A stretch of DNA of 64,000 bases from contig NZ_QULN01000008.1 of NCBI RefSeq assembly GCF_003481705.1, forward strand, positions 1 through 64,000. The letters are read 5' to 3'. This document shows positions 37,148 through 45,743 of the stretch, piece after piece; the stretch's first letter is position 1, and the number at the start of each line of letters is the position of its first letter. The notes beneath the pieces were generated by a model. It saw only the letters and a list, made by a program, of their open reading frames with translations. It searched no databases and had not been told where the DNA came from. The stretch comes from Butyricicoccus sp. OM04-18BH. GTDB lineage: Bacteria > Bacillota > Clostridia > Oscillospirales > Butyricicoccaceae. The translations under genes and the position numbers were made by a program.

Positions 37148-38164
37148 TTACTTCTTGTAGAAATCCGGGGTGCCGCCGGTTACGACCTTCTCCGGCACAC
37201 CGGAGGTCTGGGACTTGACCAGAGCGTCAGCGGTGATGGAAGCAACGTAGCCGTCCCATGCAGAGGAGCCGCCGGTCTCGCCCTTGAGTGCGTGGTCGAC
37301 CCAGTCCTGGATCTCGACGTCGTAGGAGTCGATGAAGCGCAGGATCCAGTTGTCCTCGATCTTGGTGGAAACCTCGTTAGCATAGCGAACGGTCGGGAAG
37401 GACGGGCACGGCAGGTTTACAACGCCGTTCTCACATACAACCTCGCAGTTGATGTCGTAGCCGAAGCCGCAGTTTACGTTGACCTCGAGCATGTTGATGA
37501 TGCCGCCCTTGGTCTTCATGATCATGATCTGCGGGTCCTTCAGCGCGTTCTTGACCTTGGAGTTGGTCTTCGGCATGATGCACTGAACCTCGTCCCACTC
37601 ATCGTTTACGAGCCACGGCAGAACGTCGATCTCGTGGATTGCGGTGTCGGTAACAGCCATTGCGGTGGTGTAGTCGTCAGCAACGCCGTCTGCACGGTGG
37701 GTGCACTTGATGACCATCGGTGCGCCGAACTTGCCGGAGTCGATCAGCTCCTTGACCTGACGGTAGCCGCGGTCGTAGCGGCGCATGAAGCCGACCTGAA
37801 CGAGGTGCTTGCCGCCGGCCATCTCGGCCTCGACGATTTCCTTGCCGTCAGCAGCGGTGTTTGCCAGCGGCTTCTCGGAGAATACCGGCTTGCCAGCCTT
37901 GATAGCTGCCAGAACCGGACCCTTGTGGAACTGACCCGGGGTGGTAACGACAACTGCGTTTACGTCCGGATCGTTGATTGCTTCGTTAAAGTCGGTGTAG
38001 ATCTTGGTGCCGGCGCCTGCGATCTCAGCGCCCTTCTTTGCGCCCTCCTCGAATACGTCGCATACTGCAACGATCTTCGCGCCGCGGATGCGGTTCTGGA
38101 TGCGCTCAATGTGCTCGCGGCCGATCATACCGCAGCCGATCAGTGCAATGTTCAGATTTTCCAT
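37148..38164 (-). CDS. iolG: Gfo/Idh/MocA oxidoreductase, probable inositol 2-dehydrogenase
   Basis: A 338-residue NAD-dependent dehydrogenase. The Rossmann motif is IALIGCGMIGREHIERI at the start. The catalytic lysine motif FSEKPLA (about residue 96) is followed by GFMRRYDRGYRQ and DTAIHEIDVLPWL with the catalytic Asp/His pair (about residue 175). The sequence style and RIQNRIRGAKIVAVCDV match myo-inositol 2-dehydrogenases. An operon with a sodium:solute symporter upstream and a TIM-barrel isomerase downstream supports that role. The preceding gap holds a GCGTTC palindrome (38318-38333). Confidence 0.8.
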   Translation of the reverse strand: MENLNIALIGCGMIGREHIERIQNRIRGAKIVAVCDVFEEGAKKGAEIAGAGTKIYTDFNEAINDPDVNAVVVTTPGQFHKGPVLAAIKAGKPVFSEKPLANTAADGKEIVEAEMAGGKHLVQVGFMRRYDRGYRQVKELIDSGKFGAPMVIKCTHRADGVADDYTTAMAVTDTAIHEIDVLPWLVNDEWDEVQCIMPKTNSKVKNALKDPQIMIMKTKGGIINMLEVNVNCGFGYDINCEVVCENGVVNLPCPSFPTVRYANEVSTKIEDNWILRFIDSYDVEIQDWVDHALKGETGGSSAWDGYVASITADALVKSQTSGVPEKVVTGGTPDFYKK

Positions 38165-38437
38165 GATGAGTTCCTCCTTGGATAAGTAAATATGAAATAA
38201 TGAATGGAATTTTGTGATTTGCTGTAGCTGTCTGCGTCAAATGCACGCCTGTCGGTTTTTCGCTCGTGCAGTCTTGCGTGCACTTCGCTTTTCATTTGAC
38301 GAAATGATTATAACTCTGCGTTCACGAGAACGCAAGAGGAAATTTCGAAAAATTTCAAAAAAATTTTTGCGGTTCGGGCAGTGTGAGCACGGAAAAGTGT
38401 CACACTGCCGCCGCATAGGGAAAAGAGAGAAAATGGT
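38165..38437 (-). other. Intergenic region between symporter and iolG with operator-like sites
   Basis: No gene. It contains the palindrome GCGTTCACGAGAACGC (38318-38333), one TGCGTGCA (38275-38282) and a near match TGCACGCC (38242-38249). Both motifs recur upstream of the symporter. Confidence 0.55.
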
Positions 38438-40099
38438 TTATGCTGCGATGCCGAGGGGAGAGAAAAAGATATAGATGGCAACCGCAAGGATAAGACCGAT
38501 GATGGATACAACGTGACGGTACTTCCACGGGGTCAGATCGACCGCGCCGACGTCCTGGATCTCGTACTCCTCAGCCGGGTGATACTTGTTCAGATACCAC
38601 ATGATGAGCAGCTCGATCGGGAACAGAACAGCCATTGCGTACAGGTAGTGGATGGGGTTCGTGCTGCCTGGGTAGCAGGGCTTGATGAGCAGGAACGCAC
38701 CGTAGCATACGACGTGGAAGATGGTGATGACCTTGGGCATGTACTTCGGGATGCGCTTGAACATGAAGATGCCGAGGATGGTGCACAGTACCGGCAGGGA
38801 TACAAACTGGCTCATGGAGTTGAGGAAGGTGGTGATGCCGCCTGCGTTCATGATGAACGGAGCGATGACGATCGAGATGCAGCCTGCGATGGTGCCGTAG
38901 ATCTTGCCGACCTTGACGCACTTGGTGTCCGAAGCCTTCGGATTAATGGAAGAGCGGTACAGGTCGAGGGTGAACATGGTGGATGCCGAGTTCAGGACCG
39001 AGTTGAACGAGGACAGGATCGCGCCGAACATAACAGCTGCGAAGAAGCCCATGACCGGCTTCGGAACGATCTCAGAGATGAGCGCCGGATAAGCGAAGTC
39101 GATCGCGGAGGAACCGGCTGCTGCAAGCTTGTCCTGGATGGACGGCAGGTAGAAAGCGATGATGCCCGGGATGACGAGGTACAGAGGGCCGAGGCACTTG
39201 AGGAAGCCGCAGAAAATAGCGCCCTTCTGGCCTTCCTTGAGGCTCTTTGCCGCGAGAGAACGCTGGACAAAGGACTGGTTGGTGCACCACCAGTACAGGT
39301 TGTTGAAGAACATACCGGTGATGATCAGCGGCCACGGAACCTCCGGCTCCGGTGCGTTCCATGCGTTGATTGCGTTCATCTTGGCCGGATCAGCCTCGAT
39401 CATGTACTTTACGCCGTCGAGAATGCCGTGACCGCCGGTTGCTGCGGACAGCGCCGCGAAGCCGAGGAACGGGATCATCAGACCGCCGATGATCAGACCG
39501 ACGCCGTTGATGGTATCCGAAACTGCAACGGCCTTCAGACCGCCGAAGATCGCGTAGCAGCCGCCGATGATGCCGATGATAACGCAGAGAATTGCGACAG
39601 CGACGAATTTGCTGGTGCCCATGATGCCGGAGATATCAAAGATCTGCTCGAAAACAACGGCGCCCGAGTAGAGGATGACCGGCAGGTTGAGGATGGAGTA
39701 CATAACGACGATTACGACCGAGAACATCGTCTTGGTGCCTCTGCCGTAGCGCTCCTCCATCAGAGACGGGATGGTCATGGCGCCCATTTTGAGGTACTTC
39801 GGAAGGAAGTAGTACGCCAGAACCAGCAGCGTGAACATCGAGCCGACCTCCCAGGCGATCGGGCCCATGTTGGTTTTCCAGCTCTGGCCGTTCAGGCCGA
39901 CGAGCTGTTCTGCGGAAAGGTTGGTCAGAAGCAGAGAACCTGCGATAACCACACCGGGCAGGCCGCGGCCTGCGAGGAAGTAACCCTCGGCGGTGTCGAG
40001 CTGTTCGTCGCGCGTTTTCCATGCAGAAATGATGGCGACCAGGGCGGTGAACAGTACAAACGATATGCCTGTCCATGCGAGCGAGGAGAAGAATGTCAT
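38438..40099 (-). CDS. Sodium:solute symporter (SSS/SLC5 family)
   Basis: A 553-residue membrane protein with about fourteen helices. Typical SSS features are TAEGYFLAGRGLPGVVIAGS and LLLTNLSAEQLVGLNGQSW in helix 1, the GGCYAIFGGLKAVAVSDTIN stretch, and ILSSFNSVLNSASTMFTLDL in the sodium-site helix. The C-terminal half resembles SGLT-type sugar/inositol carriers. Together with iolG a sodium/inositol co-transport role is likely. I start at ATG 40099, with GGGGGTT 8 bp upstream; ATG 40114 has no site. First gene of the operon. Confidence 0.87.
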   Translation of the reverse strand: MTFFSSLAWTGISFVLFTALVAIISAWKTRDEQLDTAEGYFLAGRGLPGVVIAGSLLLTNLSAEQLVGLNGQSWKTNMGPIAWEVGSMFTLLVLAYYFLPKYLKMGAMTIPSLMEERYGRGTKTMFSVVIVVMYSILNLPVILYSGAVVFEQIFDISGIMGTSKFVAVAILCVIIGIIGGCYAIFGGLKAVAVSDTINGVGLIIGGLMIPFLGFAALSAATGGHGILDGVKYMIEADPAKMNAINAWNAPEPEVPWPLIITGMFFNNLYWWCTNQSFVQRSLAAKSLKEGQKGAIFCGFLKCLGPLYLVIPGIIAFYLPSIQDKLAAAGSSAIDFAYPALISEIVPKPVMGFFAAVMFGAILSSFNSVLNSASTMFTLDLYRSSINPKASDTKCVKVGKIYGTIAGCISIVIAPFIMNAGGITTFLNSMSQFVSLPVLCTILGIFMFKRIPKYMPKVITIFHVVCYGAFLLIKPCYPGSTNPIHYLYAMAVLFPIELLIMWYLNKYHPAEEYEIQDVGAVDLTPWKYRHVVSIIGLILAVAIYIFFSPLGIAA

Positions 40100-40128
40100 T
40101 TGGATAACCCCCATATCATTGATATTTT

Positions 40129-40144
40129 GCGTTCTCGTGAACGC
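40129..40144. promoter_or_regulatory. Operator-like palindrome upstream of the symporter
   Basis: GCGTTCTCGTGAACGC. The exact reverse complement occurs at 38318-38333 upstream of iolG. About 30 bp before the symporter start codon, so it lies in the 5' leader. Confidence 0.55.
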
Positions 40145-40349
40145 TGTCCCTCTAAAAACAATCCCCTTGAGCTTTTCCGGCGCGTTCTCCCTTGCACCGA
40201 GCGGCTTGTTTTTGTGGGGATTTGTTTTGATAGGTATAGATTATCACGTTTATTTTCGGTTTGCAAGAGGGAAAAGTACATTTAATTTATATTTAGGAAT
40301 TGCCACAAAAAACAGGGGCGATTTTTGTAGAAAAAATCGGAATACAGCG

Positions 40350-40616
40350 AAAAGGTGCGTGCATTTGCGTGCAAAGTAATAGTAAGAATATCCAAAGGAA
40401 TAGGGATGATGTTGTGCAGTATGTTAAAATGGTTGAAAGAGGAGGAGAATGACCGACTGCATGTTTACAGAAAAGGGACAGAAAAACGTTAAAATACATC
40501 AAAAATGCACGCATACAATTAAAATAGTATGCGTGCACGGAAACGCAGGAGCGCAGAATAACAATTTCATAAAAATGCGTGCATTTTTCAAAAAAAGCAT
40601 TGCAAGCTGCGTGCAG
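40350..40616. promoter_or_regulatory. Cluster of TGCGTGCA operator boxes
   Basis: Six copies of TGCGTGCA or its complement: 40356-40363, 40366-40373, 40506-40513, 40530-40537, 40576-40583 and 40608-40615. Two form larger symmetric sites: TGCACGCATAC and GTATGCGTGCA (perfect 11-bp arms, 40506-40537), and AAAAATGC-GT-GCATTTTT (40571-40588). The last box lies in the spacer of the lacI promoter. The rest of the divergent region (40145-40349) is AT-rich with no further clear site. Confidence 0.7.
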
Positions 40617-40627
40617 TATGATATACT
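40600..40627 (+). promoter_or_regulatory. Promoter of the LacI regulator gene
   Basis: TTGCAA and TATACT with a 16-bp spacer that contains a TGCGTGCA box, as expected for autoregulation. Confidence 0.7.
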
Positions 40628-40663
40628 ATAAACATAAAGAAAAAACAAAAGGAGGTAAACATT

Positions 40664-41731
40664 ATGGCGGTCACCGCTCAGCAGATTGCGGATCTCGCGG
40701 GAGTATCGCGCGGCACTGTGGATCGTGCGCTGCACAATCGAGGCCGTGTCAACCCGGAAGTAAAGGAAAAAATTCAGAAAATCGCACTTGAGCTCGGATA
40801 TAAGCCCAACTTGATCGGACAGGCGCTCGTGCGCTCCAAGCAGGATTTCAAGCTCGGCGTGATTCTCCAGTCCACCGAAACCCCGACGATGCAGATCGTG
40901 CGTGCAGGCGTGCAGCGTGCAGCGGAGGAGCTTGCAGGCTCAGGCGTCGAGCTCGTTCTTCGCGATTTTCAGGGTCTGGACACCGAGCTGATGCTCGAAT
41001 ATATAGAGGAGCTGGTCTCGGCAGGCGTGCAGGGTATCGCGCTTTCCCCGGATACCGCGCCGGAGGTGCGGCAGTGCATTGATGAACTGCACGCACAGGG
41101 CATTCCGGTCATTACCTTAAATGCCGACGCGCCGGGCAGCAAACGCCTGTGCTTTATCGGCATGGACAACTACCGCGCCGGTCAGACGGCGGCGTGCCTG
41201 CTCCGCCTGATGCTGCCCGAGGGCGGAAAGGTGCTCCCGCTCGCCGGTCATCTGAATAATACTGCGCACAACAACCGCCTGAACGGCTTTCTGGATGCCA
41301 TAAAGGCGGAAAATACGCTCAATATCAGTACGCTGGCGTTTCAGCCGTGTTTTGATCGCGATGACTATTCGCATGAGATCACGCAGCACGCACTGCGTGC
41401 AAATCCCGATCTTGCGGCGATCTATGTTGCGTCCAACGGTCAGAAGGGCGTGTGTCAGGCGATCGAGGAGGAGGGCCTGAAGGGCCGCGTGAAGGTGGCG
41501 GCGTTCGACCTGAACGAGCTGAACATGGAGCTTCTGCAGTCGGACAGTCTGAGCTTCGTGCTCGATCAGGAGGCGTTTGAGCAGGGATACCGGCCGCCGT
41601 TTCTGCTGTATGAGTATCTTCTGCACAAGAAAAAGCCGGAAAAAGAGCTGCTCTACACGGATATTGCCATCCGTACCAAGTACAACAGCGACATGGCGCT
41701 CGTCTGCACGACCATGCAGAGCGGCCTGTAA
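40664..41731 (+). CDS. LacI family transcriptional regulator
   Basis: A 355-residue regulator: N-terminal helix-turn-helix TAQQIADLAGVSRGTVDRAL (residues 3-22) with the hinge helix LIGQALVRSKQDF, then a periplasmic-binding-protein-like sugar domain (FKLGVILQSTE to SLSFVLDQEAFEQGYR). The LDQ motif near residue 295 suits ligands such as sugars or cyclitols. Divergent from the symporter-iolG operon, so the natural target is that operon and itself. Starts at ATG 40664 after AAAGGAGGT. Confidence 0.92.
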   Translation: MAVTAQQIADLAGVSRGTVDRALHNRGRVNPEVKEKIQKIALELGYKPNLIGQALVRSKQDFKLGVILQSTETPTMQIVRAGVQRAAEELAGSGVELVLRDFQGLDTELMLEYIEELVSAGVQGIALSPDTAPEVRQCIDELHAQGIPVITLNADAPGSKRLCFIGMDNYRAGQTAACLLRLMLPEGGKVLPLAGHLNNTAHNNRLNGFLDAIKAENTLNISTLAFQPCFDRDDYSHEITQHALRANPDLAAIYVASNGQKGVCQAIEEEGLKGRVKVAAFDLNELNMELLQSDSLSFVLDQEAFEQGYRPPFLLYEYLLHKKKPEKELLYTDIAIRTKYNSDMALVCTTMQSGL

Positions 41732-41740
41732 GACTGCTGA

Positions 41741-41788
41741 AAAAGGTGCGTGCACCGAACGCTGAGCGTTCCCGTACACGCACCTTTT
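41741..41788. terminator. Terminator between lacI and the MGMT-type gene
   Basis: AAAAGGTGCGTG pairs with CACGCACCTTTT, with an inner AACGC/GCGTT arm. The left arm AAAAGGTGCGTGCA repeats 14 bases exactly from 40350-40363, upstream of the same gene. Confidence 0.88.
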
Positions 41789-41801
41789 CTGCTGCTTTTT
41801 T

Positions 41802-42119
41802 TCAGTCCGCGCGCAGCCAGAGTGACTGCCGCAGATCGACATGCGTTTCATCCTTGAAGGCCGCGCCTTCCGCGCGGAGCAGGTCAGCCTGCTCAGACCA
41901 GCCCGGCGCGATGCGGCCGGCATGGTTGACAACGCGGTGACAGGGAAAATGACCGTAGTATTCTGCGTGCGAAAGCACGCGCGCCACCAGACGCGCATTT
42001 TGCGGCCGCCCGATCATGCACGCAAGCTGTCCGTAGGTCGCGACCGAGCCGGCGGGGATCTTCTCGACGACAGAAAGCACCTGCCGCGCAAAGTCATCAT
42101 TCAGTCTGGTTCTGCTCAT
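41802..42119 (-). CDS. MGMT family protein (short methylguanine-DNA methyltransferase domain)
   Basis: A 105-residue protein made only of the DNA-binding/active-site domain: VLSVVEKIPAGSVATYGQLA, the Arg-finger region NARLVARVL, and PCHRVV with the alkyl-accepting Cys. The N-terminal domain of Ogt/Ada-C is absent. Alkyltransferase-like (ATL) proteins of this size usually have Trp in place of the Cys; here the Cys is kept, so repair activity is possible. ATG 42119 follows AAAAGGAGA. Confidence 0.83.
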   Translation of the reverse strand: MSRTRLNDDFARQVLSVVEKIPAGSVATYGQLACMIGRPQNARLVARVLSHAEYYGHFPCHRVVNHAGRIAPGWSEQADLLRAEGAAFKDETHVDLRQSLWLRAD

Positions 42120-42210
42120 ATTCGGTCTCCTTTTATCGGTATGCATTTCTTTATTATAGTATAGCACGTTTCGCAGAAAGAGGAAGACAGATTGTTTTTT
42201 CGGCAGAAAA

Positions 42211-42239
42211 TAGACTTTTGCTGTGATGCGTAGTATAAT
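42211..42239 (+). promoter_or_regulatory. Promoter of the small zinc-ribbon-like gene
   Basis: TAGACT and perfect TATAAT, 17 bp apart. Confidence 0.65.
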
Positions 42240-42269
42240 AGAGCTAACGGACAGGAAGGGAGAAAAAGC

Positions 42270-42458
42270 ATGACGATTTTAACCTGTGACTGCGGATATG
42301 AGATCTACATCATGGATGAGACTGAGGCGACGGCATGGCAGTGCGACCGCTGCGGTCAGTGGTACGACTTTTTCGGCGTCAAGGTAACACCGCCGTCCGA
42401 GCGAAAGCAGGAGAAAAACCCGAACCTCGTCAACTGGAGCGCAGGGGAGGAGCTGTAA
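42270..42458 (+). CDS. Hypothetical small zinc-ribbon-like protein
   Basis: A 62-residue protein with two cysteine clusters, CDCG near residue 6 and CDRCGQWYD near residue 25, which could bind one zinc, and a polar C-terminal tail. ATG 42270 follows GGAAGGGAG and there is a promoter. No family recognised. It is followed at once by a MITE-like repeat and a terminator. Confidence 0.65.
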   Translation: MTILTCDCGYEIYIMDETEATAWQCDRCGQWYDFFGVKVTPPSERKQEKNPNLVNWSAGEEL

Positions 42459-42462
42459 CCTA

Positions 42463-42535
42463 GAGCAACACCGCACAAGGAAAGCGGCGCTGTTTGCTCG
42501 CAAATCGCTTTTGTCCCGTTATGCGGTATTGCCTG
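42463..42535. repeat. Short copy of the MITE-like repeat (family B)
   Basis: The ends match the longer element at 46610-46776: GCAACACCGCA on the left, TTATGCGGTATTGCCT on the right. They share the inner TTTGCTCGCAAATCGCT. About 90 bp of the middle are missing. Confidence 0.8.
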
Positions 42536-42544
42536 AAAAAAAGT

Positions 42545-42575
42545 AACAGGAATGTAACCTTCATTCCTGTTTTTT
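42545..42575 (+). terminator. Rho-independent terminator
   Basis: ACAGGAATG pairs with CATTCCTGT, then T-run, directly after the repeat. Confidence 0.85.
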
Positions 42576-42724
42576 GATGCTATAATAAGCAAAGGAAAGG
42601 CCGGACGCCGCGAAAAGCGGCGTCAGACAGTCTGCCGCGGAAATCGCTTCTAAAGCAGACGACCCCCGCGTAAAATACAGAAAGCATTACCGGGGTGTAA
42701 AAGGCAGGAAGGGAAGAGTTCAAA

Positions 42725-44539
42725 ATGGCATATGGTACGGCGAACAGCTATGCACGTCCTCGCCGCCGCCGTCGAAAACGCAAGAGCCACTACGGCGTGC
42801 TGGCACTGGTGATCGTGCTTCTGATCGCGCTCATCGTGCTCGCGGTCAAGCTGGTGACGACAGCGGTCAGCACTGTGCTCGGCAGGACCGAAACGCACGA
42901 GATCGTCTATCAGGTGGACAACAAGCTGGGCTACTGCGACGGAAAGACGTTCGACCTTGAGGCGGCGCCTTACCGCGATCAGAGCGGCAACCTGTTCGCG
43001 CCGCTCCAGTCTCTGTGCGATGCGCTTCAGATCGATCTGACCTGGGACGAAAGCACGAAGAGCGGCACGGCAGTCTGGAACAAGCAGACCGCTGAGATCA
43101 AGGCCTCGAGCACCAAGGTTCAGATGGGTGAGGAGAGCAGAAACATGGCGGCCGCGCCTTCCGTGAAGGACGGCGTCGTTTTTATCCCGGCGAAGGATTT
43201 CTGTGCGGCGTTCTCGTGGAAGACCGCCGAAACCGCCGAGGAGCAGGGCGATCTGCTCATCATCTCGCAGAAGGACGACGAGCTGACCGAGGACGCGATC
43301 AAGCAGATCACAGATGACGTAACGAAGGTTCTCGGCCCGTCCGAGAAGCAGATCACGGGAGACAGCATTCTGATGCGCACCGACTCGGACAAGGCGCTCG
43401 TTGCCGGCGAGACCAAGACCATGGCCTCTGACGGCGAAAAGCTGGGCGAGGGCGTCATGGAGCAGAACGGCACGAAATACGTTCCGCTGAAGGCGGCGAT
43501 GACCGCGCTCGGCGGCACGGCGGAGTTCGACGGTAAAAAGACCTGGACGGTAAAATATAATGATACCGAAACCACGGTCACGACGAACGGAAAATTCAAG
43601 ATCGACGGCAATCGCGTCAAGGGCGACGATTTCACAGTCTGGCTCGACGAGGAAAAGGACCGGTTTTACGTCTCTGCTCCGGCGCTTGCGCAGATCATCG
43701 GCAGAAACTATACCGATCTCGGCGACGGTGCGTTTGCATTCACGACGCTCTCGCTCGACGGTCTGGACAGCCAGAAAACCTATCTCGACTCGCTGCGCAG
43801 CAGTTTGAGCGACGCAGTGGACGGCGATATCCCGGAGGCGGATGTTTATATCGCGCTGACGTTCGACGACGGCCCGACCGGCAAGATCGAAAACTATCCG
43901 AACGGCCTGACCAACTATCTGCTCGATGGACTCAAGGAGCGCGGCGCGAAGGCGACGTTCTTTGAGTGCGGCTACCGCATCAAGGAGTACAGTGCGTGTA
44001 TGCCGCGTCAGCTCGAAGAGGGCAGCGAGATCGCGAACCACACGATGAACCATCCGGATTCACGCCTGACCGGCCTCAGCCGCGAGGAAGTCGATGTGCA
44101 GATCAACTCCAACAGCGAACTTATCAAAGAAAAGACCGGCAGTCTGCCGACGCTGCTCCGCCCGGTCGGCGGCGGCGTCAACGATACGGTCAAGGCGGTC
44201 GCCAAGGAGGCGGGCCTGCCGATCATCAACTGGAGCGTGGACACCGAGGACTGGAAGTACCGCGATGCTGAGCACGTAAAGCAGGTCATCGTGGAGCAGG
44301 CAGGCGACGGCGATGTTGTTCTGATGCACGACCTGTACCCGACTTCGGTGAAGGGCGCACTCGCTGCGATCGACGAGCTTCAGGCACGCACGGACAAGAC
44401 CTATGCGTTCGTTACGGTTTCGCAGCTGGCCGCAATTCACGGCATCACGCTCGAACCGGGCGTGGTCTACAACGGCCTGAGCAGCAAGGTCGCGCAGGAA
44501 ATCAAGGACGGCACCTATTCGCCGGCTGAGTTCACGTAA
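42725..44539 (+). CDS. Membrane-anchored polysaccharide deacetylase with stalk domains
   Basis: A 604-residue cell-surface enzyme. A very basic cytoplasmic tail (RPRRRRRKRKSH) precedes one membrane helix (about residues 24-45). Residues about 60-365 contain two or more copper-amine-oxidase-N-like substrate-binding segments (GNLFAPLQSLCDALQIDLTW, GTKYVPLKAAMTALGGTAEF). The CE4 deacetylase domain is at about residues 375-575: ALTFDDGPTGK, NHTMNHPDSRLTG, LLRPVGGGVND, WSVDTEDWKY and VVLMHDLYP. It probably deacetylates peptidoglycan GlcNAc/MurNAc. The gene start is preceded by AGGAAGGGAAG, and its promoter has TGCTATAAT at 42578-42586. A GACGCCGC/GCGGCGTC hairpin lies in the leader (42604-42624). 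Confidence 0.88.
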   Translation: MAYGTANSYARPRRRRRKRKSHYGVLALVIVLLIALIVLAVKLVTTAVSTVLGRTETHEIVYQVDNKLGYCDGKTFDLEAAPYRDQSGNLFAPLQSLCDALQIDLTWDESTKSGTAVWNKQTAEIKASSTKVQMGEESRNMAAAPSVKDGVVFIPAKDFCAAFSWKTAETAEEQGDLLIISQKDDELTEDAIKQITDDVTKVLGPSEKQITGDSILMRTDSDKALVAGETKTMASDGEKLGEGVMEQNGTKYVPLKAAMTALGGTAEFDGKKTWTVKYNDTETTVTTNGKFKIDGNRVKGDDFTVWLDEEKDRFYVSAPALAQIIGRNYTDLGDGAFAFTTLSLDGLDSQKTYLDSLRSSLSDAVDGDIPEADVYIALTFDDGPTGKIENYPNGLTNYLLDGLKERGAKATFFECGYRIKEYSACMPRQLEEGSEIANHTMNHPDSRLTGLSREEVDVQINSNSELIKEKTGSLPTLLRPVGGGVNDTVKAVAKEAGLPIINWSVDTEDWKYRDAEHVKQVIVEQAGDGDVVLMHDLYPTSVKGALAAIDELQARTDKTYAFVTVSQLAAIHGITLEPGVVYNGLSSKVAQEIKDGTYSPAEFT

Positions 44540-44551
44540 CAAGACAGAAAG

Positions 44552-44593
44552 AAACCGCTTTGATGCGAACAGATAAGCATCGAAGCGGTTTTT
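44552..44593. terminator. Terminator between convergent genes
   Basis: AAACCGCTTTGATGC pairs with GCATCGAAGCGGTTT (one mismatch), then T-run. Confidence 0.88.
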
Positions 44594-44597
44594 CTCT

Positions 44598-45566
44598 TTA
44601 GAAGCGGTAATTCGGGAAATATTTCTTGACGAACGCAATATCCTTCACCCGGAAGGTCTTTCCGTCGAGGTACTGGAGCGCGCCGGCGTCGCTCTCGAAG
44701 GCGAAGGTCAGCTCAAACGAATAGAGCAGCTGACCGGTCTCGCCGCAGGCGCGGTTGCGGTCGCCGCGGCCGTATTTGCCGTCGCCGAGCAGCGGACAGC
44801 CGATCGAGGCCATGTGGGCGCGAATCTGATGGGTGCGTCCGGTGAGCAGGACGCACTCGACGAGCGAGAGCTCCTTCGTGGAGGCGAGCGTGCGGTAGAG
44901 GGTCTTTGCGGTCTTGGCGCCCGGGACCGGCCGGTCGTGCAGCGTGACCTGCTTACGTTTTTCGTCGCGCCGCAGGAAATTCTCGATGCGGCCGCGCGGC
45001 GGCTCGGGTCTGCCGAGCACCACGCAGACGTATTTCTTTTTCAGCTCGTGCTCCTTGATCTTGTCATTCAGGATGCGCAGCGCCTCGGCGGTCTTTGCCG
45101 CGATGACAATGCCGCCGGTGTTGCGGTCGATGCGGTTGCACAGAGCCGGGGCGAACGACGCCGCGTCGTCCGGATTCCATGCGCCCGACTGGTAGAGATA
45201 AGCCTGGATGTGGGCGATGAGCGTGTCGCTGTCGCCGTTTTCGTCCGCGTGCACGACCATGCCCGGCGCCTTGTCCGCGAGCAGGATGTTCTCGTCCTCG
45301 TAGACCACGGTCAGGCGCGGCGTTTTGATGCGGCGGAACGCCTCCTCCTCGCGTACCTGTTCAAAGTATTCGTCGTTGATGTAGAGCTGCACTTTGTCGC
45401 CCTCGGCGAGGCGGCAGGCAGCCTCGGTGCGCTTGCCGTTGAGCTTGATGCGCTTGAGGCGCAGGTACTTGTGCATCATGCCGCCTGACAGCCGCGGCAC
45501 GGCTTTCTCTAAAAATTTATTCAGGCGTTGCCCGCTGTCGTTTTTTGTGATATAATATTCTCTCAA
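44598..45566 (-). CDS. RluA-family pseudouridine synthase
   Basis: A 322-residue RNA pseudouridine synthase. An N-terminal S4 domain (RLNKFLEKAVPRLSGGMMHK, IKLNGKR) precedes the catalytic domain with NRIDRNTGGIVI (catalytic Asp near residue 150), then LLTGRTHQIRAHMASIGCPLLGD. It belongs with RluC/RluD-type large-subunit rRNA enzymes; the target site is not predictable. TTG 45566 is used because AAAAGGAAC is 6 bp upstream; the upstream frame has no family similarity. Confidence 0.88.
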   Translation of the reverse strand: MREYYITKNDSGQRLNKFLEKAVPRLSGGMMHKYLRLKRIKLNGKRTEAACRLAEGDKVQLYINDEYFEQVREEEAFRRIKTPRLTVVYEDENILLADKAPGMVVHADENGDSDTLIAHIQAYLYQSGAWNPDDAASFAPALCNRIDRNTGGIVIAAKTAEALRILNDKIKEHELKKKYVCVVLGRPEPPRGRIENFLRRDEKRKQVTLHDRPVPGAKTAKTLYRTLASTKELSLVECVLLTGRTHQIRAHMASIGCPLLGDGKYGRGDRNRACGETGQLLYSFELTFAFESDAGALQYLDGKTFRVKDIAFVKKYFPNYRF

Positions 45567-45689
45567 AGTAAAGTTCCTTTTCTGGTGTGTGTTACCGTTT
45601 ATCGTGTGTTTATATAGTATAACGTATTTTACGCAGAAAGGGAAGTGCGGCGGCAAAACAATAAAATACGCTTTTGCTGTAAAAATCAG

Positions 45690-45719
45690 TTGACAAAGAA
45701 CGATTGATTGTAGTATACT
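45690..45719 (+). promoter_or_regulatory. Promoter of yceD-rpmF
   Basis: TTGACA and TATACT with an 18-bp spacer. Confidence 0.85.
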
Positions 45720-45743
45720 GTTTTAGTACCATGTGAGGTTGAC

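Noticed and set aside
41802..42119. Alkyltransferase-like (ATL) protein without repair activity
   Set aside because: ATL proteins have Trp in place of the acceptor Cys; here the motif is PCHRVV with Cys kept.
42463..42535. Transcription attenuator specific to the deacetylase gene
   Set aside because: Its ends and core match the element at 46610-46776, so it is a repeat copy; the real terminator is the separate hairpin at 42545-42575.
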